From positions 1-6,544 of the forward strand of contig CAJMMS010000077.1 in assembly GCA_905214675.1 (NCBI GenBank): a stretch of 6,544 bases of DNA, written 5' to 3'. Below the pieces are notes generated by a model. It searched no databases. It was given only the letters and a program-made list of their open reading frames with translations, and was not told where the DNA came from. The translations under genes were made by a program, and so were the position numbers. Shown here one piece after another: positions 4,901 to 6,544 of the stretch. The stretch is from an uncultured bacterium (GTDB lineage: Bacteria; Bacillota; Clostridia; Lachnospirales; Lachnospiraceae). Numbering within the stretch: position 1 is the first letter of the stretch; the number at the start of each line of letters is the position of its first letter.

Positions 4901-6310
4901 TTAGTCCGGTAAAAACAGCTTTGTGGAATTGTTTCCGGAAGAACCGGAATTATCGCTGTCATCACTGCCATTTCCGTCGGAACTTGTCTCAGATGAGCTT
5001 TCGCTTTCAGATGAAGTTTCACTTTCAGAGGAAGCAGTCGTGTCTCCGTCTGAGATGGATGTATTATCGGAATCCGTTGTATTGGCGGAATCGGAAGTAC
5101 TGTTTGAATCAGTGGTGTTGTTTGAGTCAGAGCTGCTGTCAGTACCGGAAATGCTGTTTCCAATCTGGCTGCTGAGATCTTTGATCTTCTGTTCAATCCT
5201 TGTCTTTTCGGAATCTTCGGCAGGTGTTGGCTGATAGTTGTTGAATGTGCTGTCAGAAGATATCGTGCAAGGAATGATGGAATTGGTTGTACTGGTCAGT
5301 TCTTTACTGGTGTTGAACGTAAAGGTCGGCTGGAAAATAACGGTATCCATATCGTTTGGATACATATTTCCTCCGTCACAGAAGCTTCCAAGGCTGTAGA
5401 AGATCGTACGGTTGTTGTAAACTTCCATGCCCTGAAGTACATGTGGATGATGTCCGACTACCAGATCGGCGCCTGCATCGACTGCGGCATGTGCCAGTGT
5501 GGTCTGATCACTGTTCGGAGTTGTTTCACCGTCATTTCCCCAGTGGAAGTTGACGATGATCAGGTTTGCCCCCTGTTCTTTTACGGAGTTAATGGCGCTG
5601 GTAAGCTGTGTCTGACATTCGCTGATCTGCTTGTCAACAGCAGATATACCAACCAGTCCGACTTTAATGCCCTTGATCTCAAGAACAGCGGTATCGTCAT
5701 TGCCAAAGGCAGTGATTCCTGCATCTTTCAGTGTGGTCTGCGTTTCGGTCAGACCGGCAGTTCCATAATCTTCCGTATGATCGTTAGCAAGGTTGGCAGC
5801 TTCGATCGAACTGTCAGAAAGTGCGGAAACATAGGAAGGATCGCCTTTGTAGACATCGCTCTTGCTGGCTGAGTTCTCGGCAGTGGTGAGTGCTCCCTCC
5901 AGATTGATAATGGAAAGATCATCGCTTTGGAGATAAGATTTTACATTCTGGAAGAAATAATCAATGCCATATACGGTTTTAAATGCGCCAAAATTGTTAT
6001 ACTGATCAGAATCCGGAGCAGAGCCAAGTGTGCAGTCACCCATCAGACTGATGGTAATGCTGGTTTCTGCTGCAAGTGTTTCTTTTGGCGTGGTGGATTC
6101 CGTTCCGGTTTCAGACTGCGTTTCGGTTGATATGGTTTCTTTTTGTGTTTTTTTGTGTTCACTGACTGGTGGTATCTTATCAAAAGCCAGCAGTAAAAAA
6201 ATCAGAGCAGCACAGGCGAAAACACCGAAGAAAGCGATGTTCAGGTACAGTTGTTGTTGCCTGCCGCCGTGTCTTTTGCTCAGATTACGGTTAAATTTGT
6301 TTTTATCCAT
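4901..6310 (-). CDS. Membrane-anchored CapA-family protein with Ser/Thr/Asp-rich tail (469 aa)
   Basis: The protein belongs to the CapA / PGA_cap family, which has a calcineurin-like metallophosphatase fold and is named after the Bacillus poly-gamma-glutamate capsule protein. A basic N-terminus (residues 1-18) precedes one membrane segment (about 21-43), so the rest should lie outside the cell. A Thr/Ser/Glu-rich linker (about 51-84) leads to the catalytic-type domain (about 85-350). Its motifs are GDCTLG (91-96), NLEG (136-139), NDHTEDYG (176-183), NFHWG (254-258), GHHPHVLQ (286-293) and FYSLGSF (304-310). Family members usually read NNH in the third motif; here it is NDH. After a short charged helix (about 365-383), residues 389-463 are almost only S, T, D, N, E and G, ending KLFLPD without an LPXTG sorting signal. 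No capB or capC lies nearby, so poly-glutamate synthesis is not implied; a cell-wall or phosphoester role is possible. The start has an AGAAGGGG site 7 nt upstream and its own promoter. The gene stands alone and is convergent with the ABC operon. Confidence 0.9.
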   Translation of the reverse strand: MDKNKFNRNLSKRHGGRQQQLYLNIAFFGVFACAALIFLLLAFDKIPPVSEHKKTQKETISTETQSETGTESTTPKETLAAETSITISLMGDCTLGSAPDSDQYNNFGAFKTVYGIDYFFQNVKSYLQSDDLSIINLEGALTTAENSASKSDVYKGDPSYVSALSDSSIEAANLANDHTEDYGTAGLTETQTTLKDAGITAFGNDDTAVLEIKGIKVGLVGISAVDKQISECQTQLTSAINSVKEQGANLIIVNFHWGNDGETTPNSDQTTLAHAAVDAGADLVVGHHPHVLQGMEVYNNRTIFYSLGSFCDGGNMYPNDMDTVIFQPTFTFNTSKELTSTTNSIIPCTISSDSTFNNYQPTPAEDSEKTRIEQKIKDLSSQIGNSISGTDSSSDSNNTTDSNSTSDSANTTDSDNTSISDGDTTASSESETSSESESSSETSSDGNGSDDSDNSGSSGNNSTKLFLPD

Positions 6311-6317
6311 GATCCTG

Positions 6318-6325
6318 CCCCTTCT
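6318..6325 (-). promoter_or_regulatory. Ribosome binding site of the CapA-like gene
   Basis: The minus strand reads AGAAGGGG ending 7 nt before the ATG at 6310-6308. It is a good purine-rich site that supports this start. Confidence 0.7.
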
Positions 6326-6364
6326 AAAACTTGGTTACTCCCATAACGGGTGTTCTATGGAATG

Positions 6365-6393
6365 ATTATAGAGGAAAAAGAAGAAAAAGTAAA
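6365..6393 (-). promoter_or_regulatory. Sigma-A-type promoter of the CapA-like gene
   Basis: On the minus strand TTTACT (6393-6388, 4/6 to TTGACA) and a perfect TATAAT (6370-6365) are separated by the optimal 17 bp. Transcription would start near 6358, leaving a leader of about 48 nt. The gene is therefore probably expressed on its own. Confidence 0.7.
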
Positions 6394-6511
6394 CCGTGAA
6401 AAAAGTGTGAAAGAGGTTCTTTTTGCAAAATTTATATCGAAAATATTTGATAGCTGGATAAAATGATGTTAAGCATGAAAAGAAAAGGACGGTAGTGTCA
6501 AATAAGTTATG

Positions 6512-6538
6512 AAAAAACGGAGCCAAAGAAAAAGGCTC
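6512..6538 (-). terminator. Probable intrinsic terminator of a gene beyond the right edge
   Basis: Read on the minus strand, GAGCC (6538-6534) and GGCTC (6524-6520) form a 5-bp GC-rich stem around a 9-nt pyrimidine loop. It is followed by CG and then six T residues (6517-6512). This suggests a minus-strand gene ends just outside or at the window edge; a TGA is possible at 6539-6537. The stem is short, so confidence is moderate. The rest of 6394-6511 shows no gene. Confidence 0.45.
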
Positions 6539-6544
6539 AAATGA

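Noticed and set aside
4901..4930. Sortase-type anchoring signal at the end of the CapA-like protein
   Set aside because: The terminus ends KLFLPD with no LPXTG, hydrophobic segment or basic tail.
4923..5234. Plus-strand acidic Ser/Glu-rich frame opposite the CapA tail
   Set aside because: It mirrors the low-complexity codons of the minus-strand Ser/Thr/Asp tail, and the minus frame is continuous with the CapA domain.
6335..6526. Minus-strand Phe-rich frame of 63 codons
   Set aside because: It is the translation of A-rich spacer, covers the CapA promoter and has no convincing ribosome binding site.
6509..6544. Plus-strand 11-codon frame MKKRSQRKRLK, with an ATG at 6541 overlapping its stop
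   Set aside because: It could be a leader peptide coupled to a gene starting at 6541, but it has no good ribosome binding site and the same bases are better explained as a minus-strand terminator.

Overview
The window looks like chromosomal DNA from an anaerobic gut Firmicute, most likely a Lachnospiraceae (Clostridium cluster XIVa) relative. The reasons are moderate GC content with AT-rich spacers, strong AGGAGG-type ribosome binding sites, sigma-A-like promoters, an ATP-type PEP carboxykinase, and an ABC pair whose sequence details (LSQGQ signature, acidic linker with a WAW motif) are familiar from that group. Genus and species cannot be fixed from the sequence alone.

Layout from left to right. 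(1) Positions 1-427 on the minus strand hold the first 142 codons of ATP-dependent phosphoenolpyruvate carboxykinase (pckA), cut by the window edge, with its ribosome binding site and a recognisable promoter. (2) Positions 428-895 are a non-coding divergent spacer. It carries the pckA promoter, a possible plus-strand promoter at 641-669, a short palindrome, and two consecutive stem-loops at 717-798 that look like an intergenic repeat or a structured leader. (3) Positions 896-1123 on the plus strand encode a 75-residue protein of unknown function. (4) A 108-bp spacer with a possible folded RNA precedes two overlapping plus-strand genes (1232-2986 and 2961-4805). Together these encode a heterodimeric ABC exporter with one degenerate and one intact ATP site. 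(5) A strong bidirectional terminator (4845-4888) separates this operon from a convergent minus-strand gene. (6) Positions 4901-6310 on the minus strand encode a membrane-anchored CapA-family (poly-gamma-glutamate capsule-type, metallophosphatase-fold) protein with a long Ser/Thr/Asp/Asn tail. It has a good promoter at 6365-6393. (7) Positions 6394-6544 contain no convincing gene. A short GC stem with a T-run on the minus strand probably terminates a gene lying beyond the right edge.

The genes form three independent units: central carbon metabolism (pckA), a small protein plus ABC exporter that may be one operon, and a single-gene cell-surface CapA unit. No mobile element, CRISPR array, tRNA or rRNA is visible. 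I did not find a convincing new multi-gene system. The most worthwhile leads are the paired stem-loop element at 717-798, the uncharacterised small protein next to the exporter, and the low-complexity tail of the CapA-like protein.
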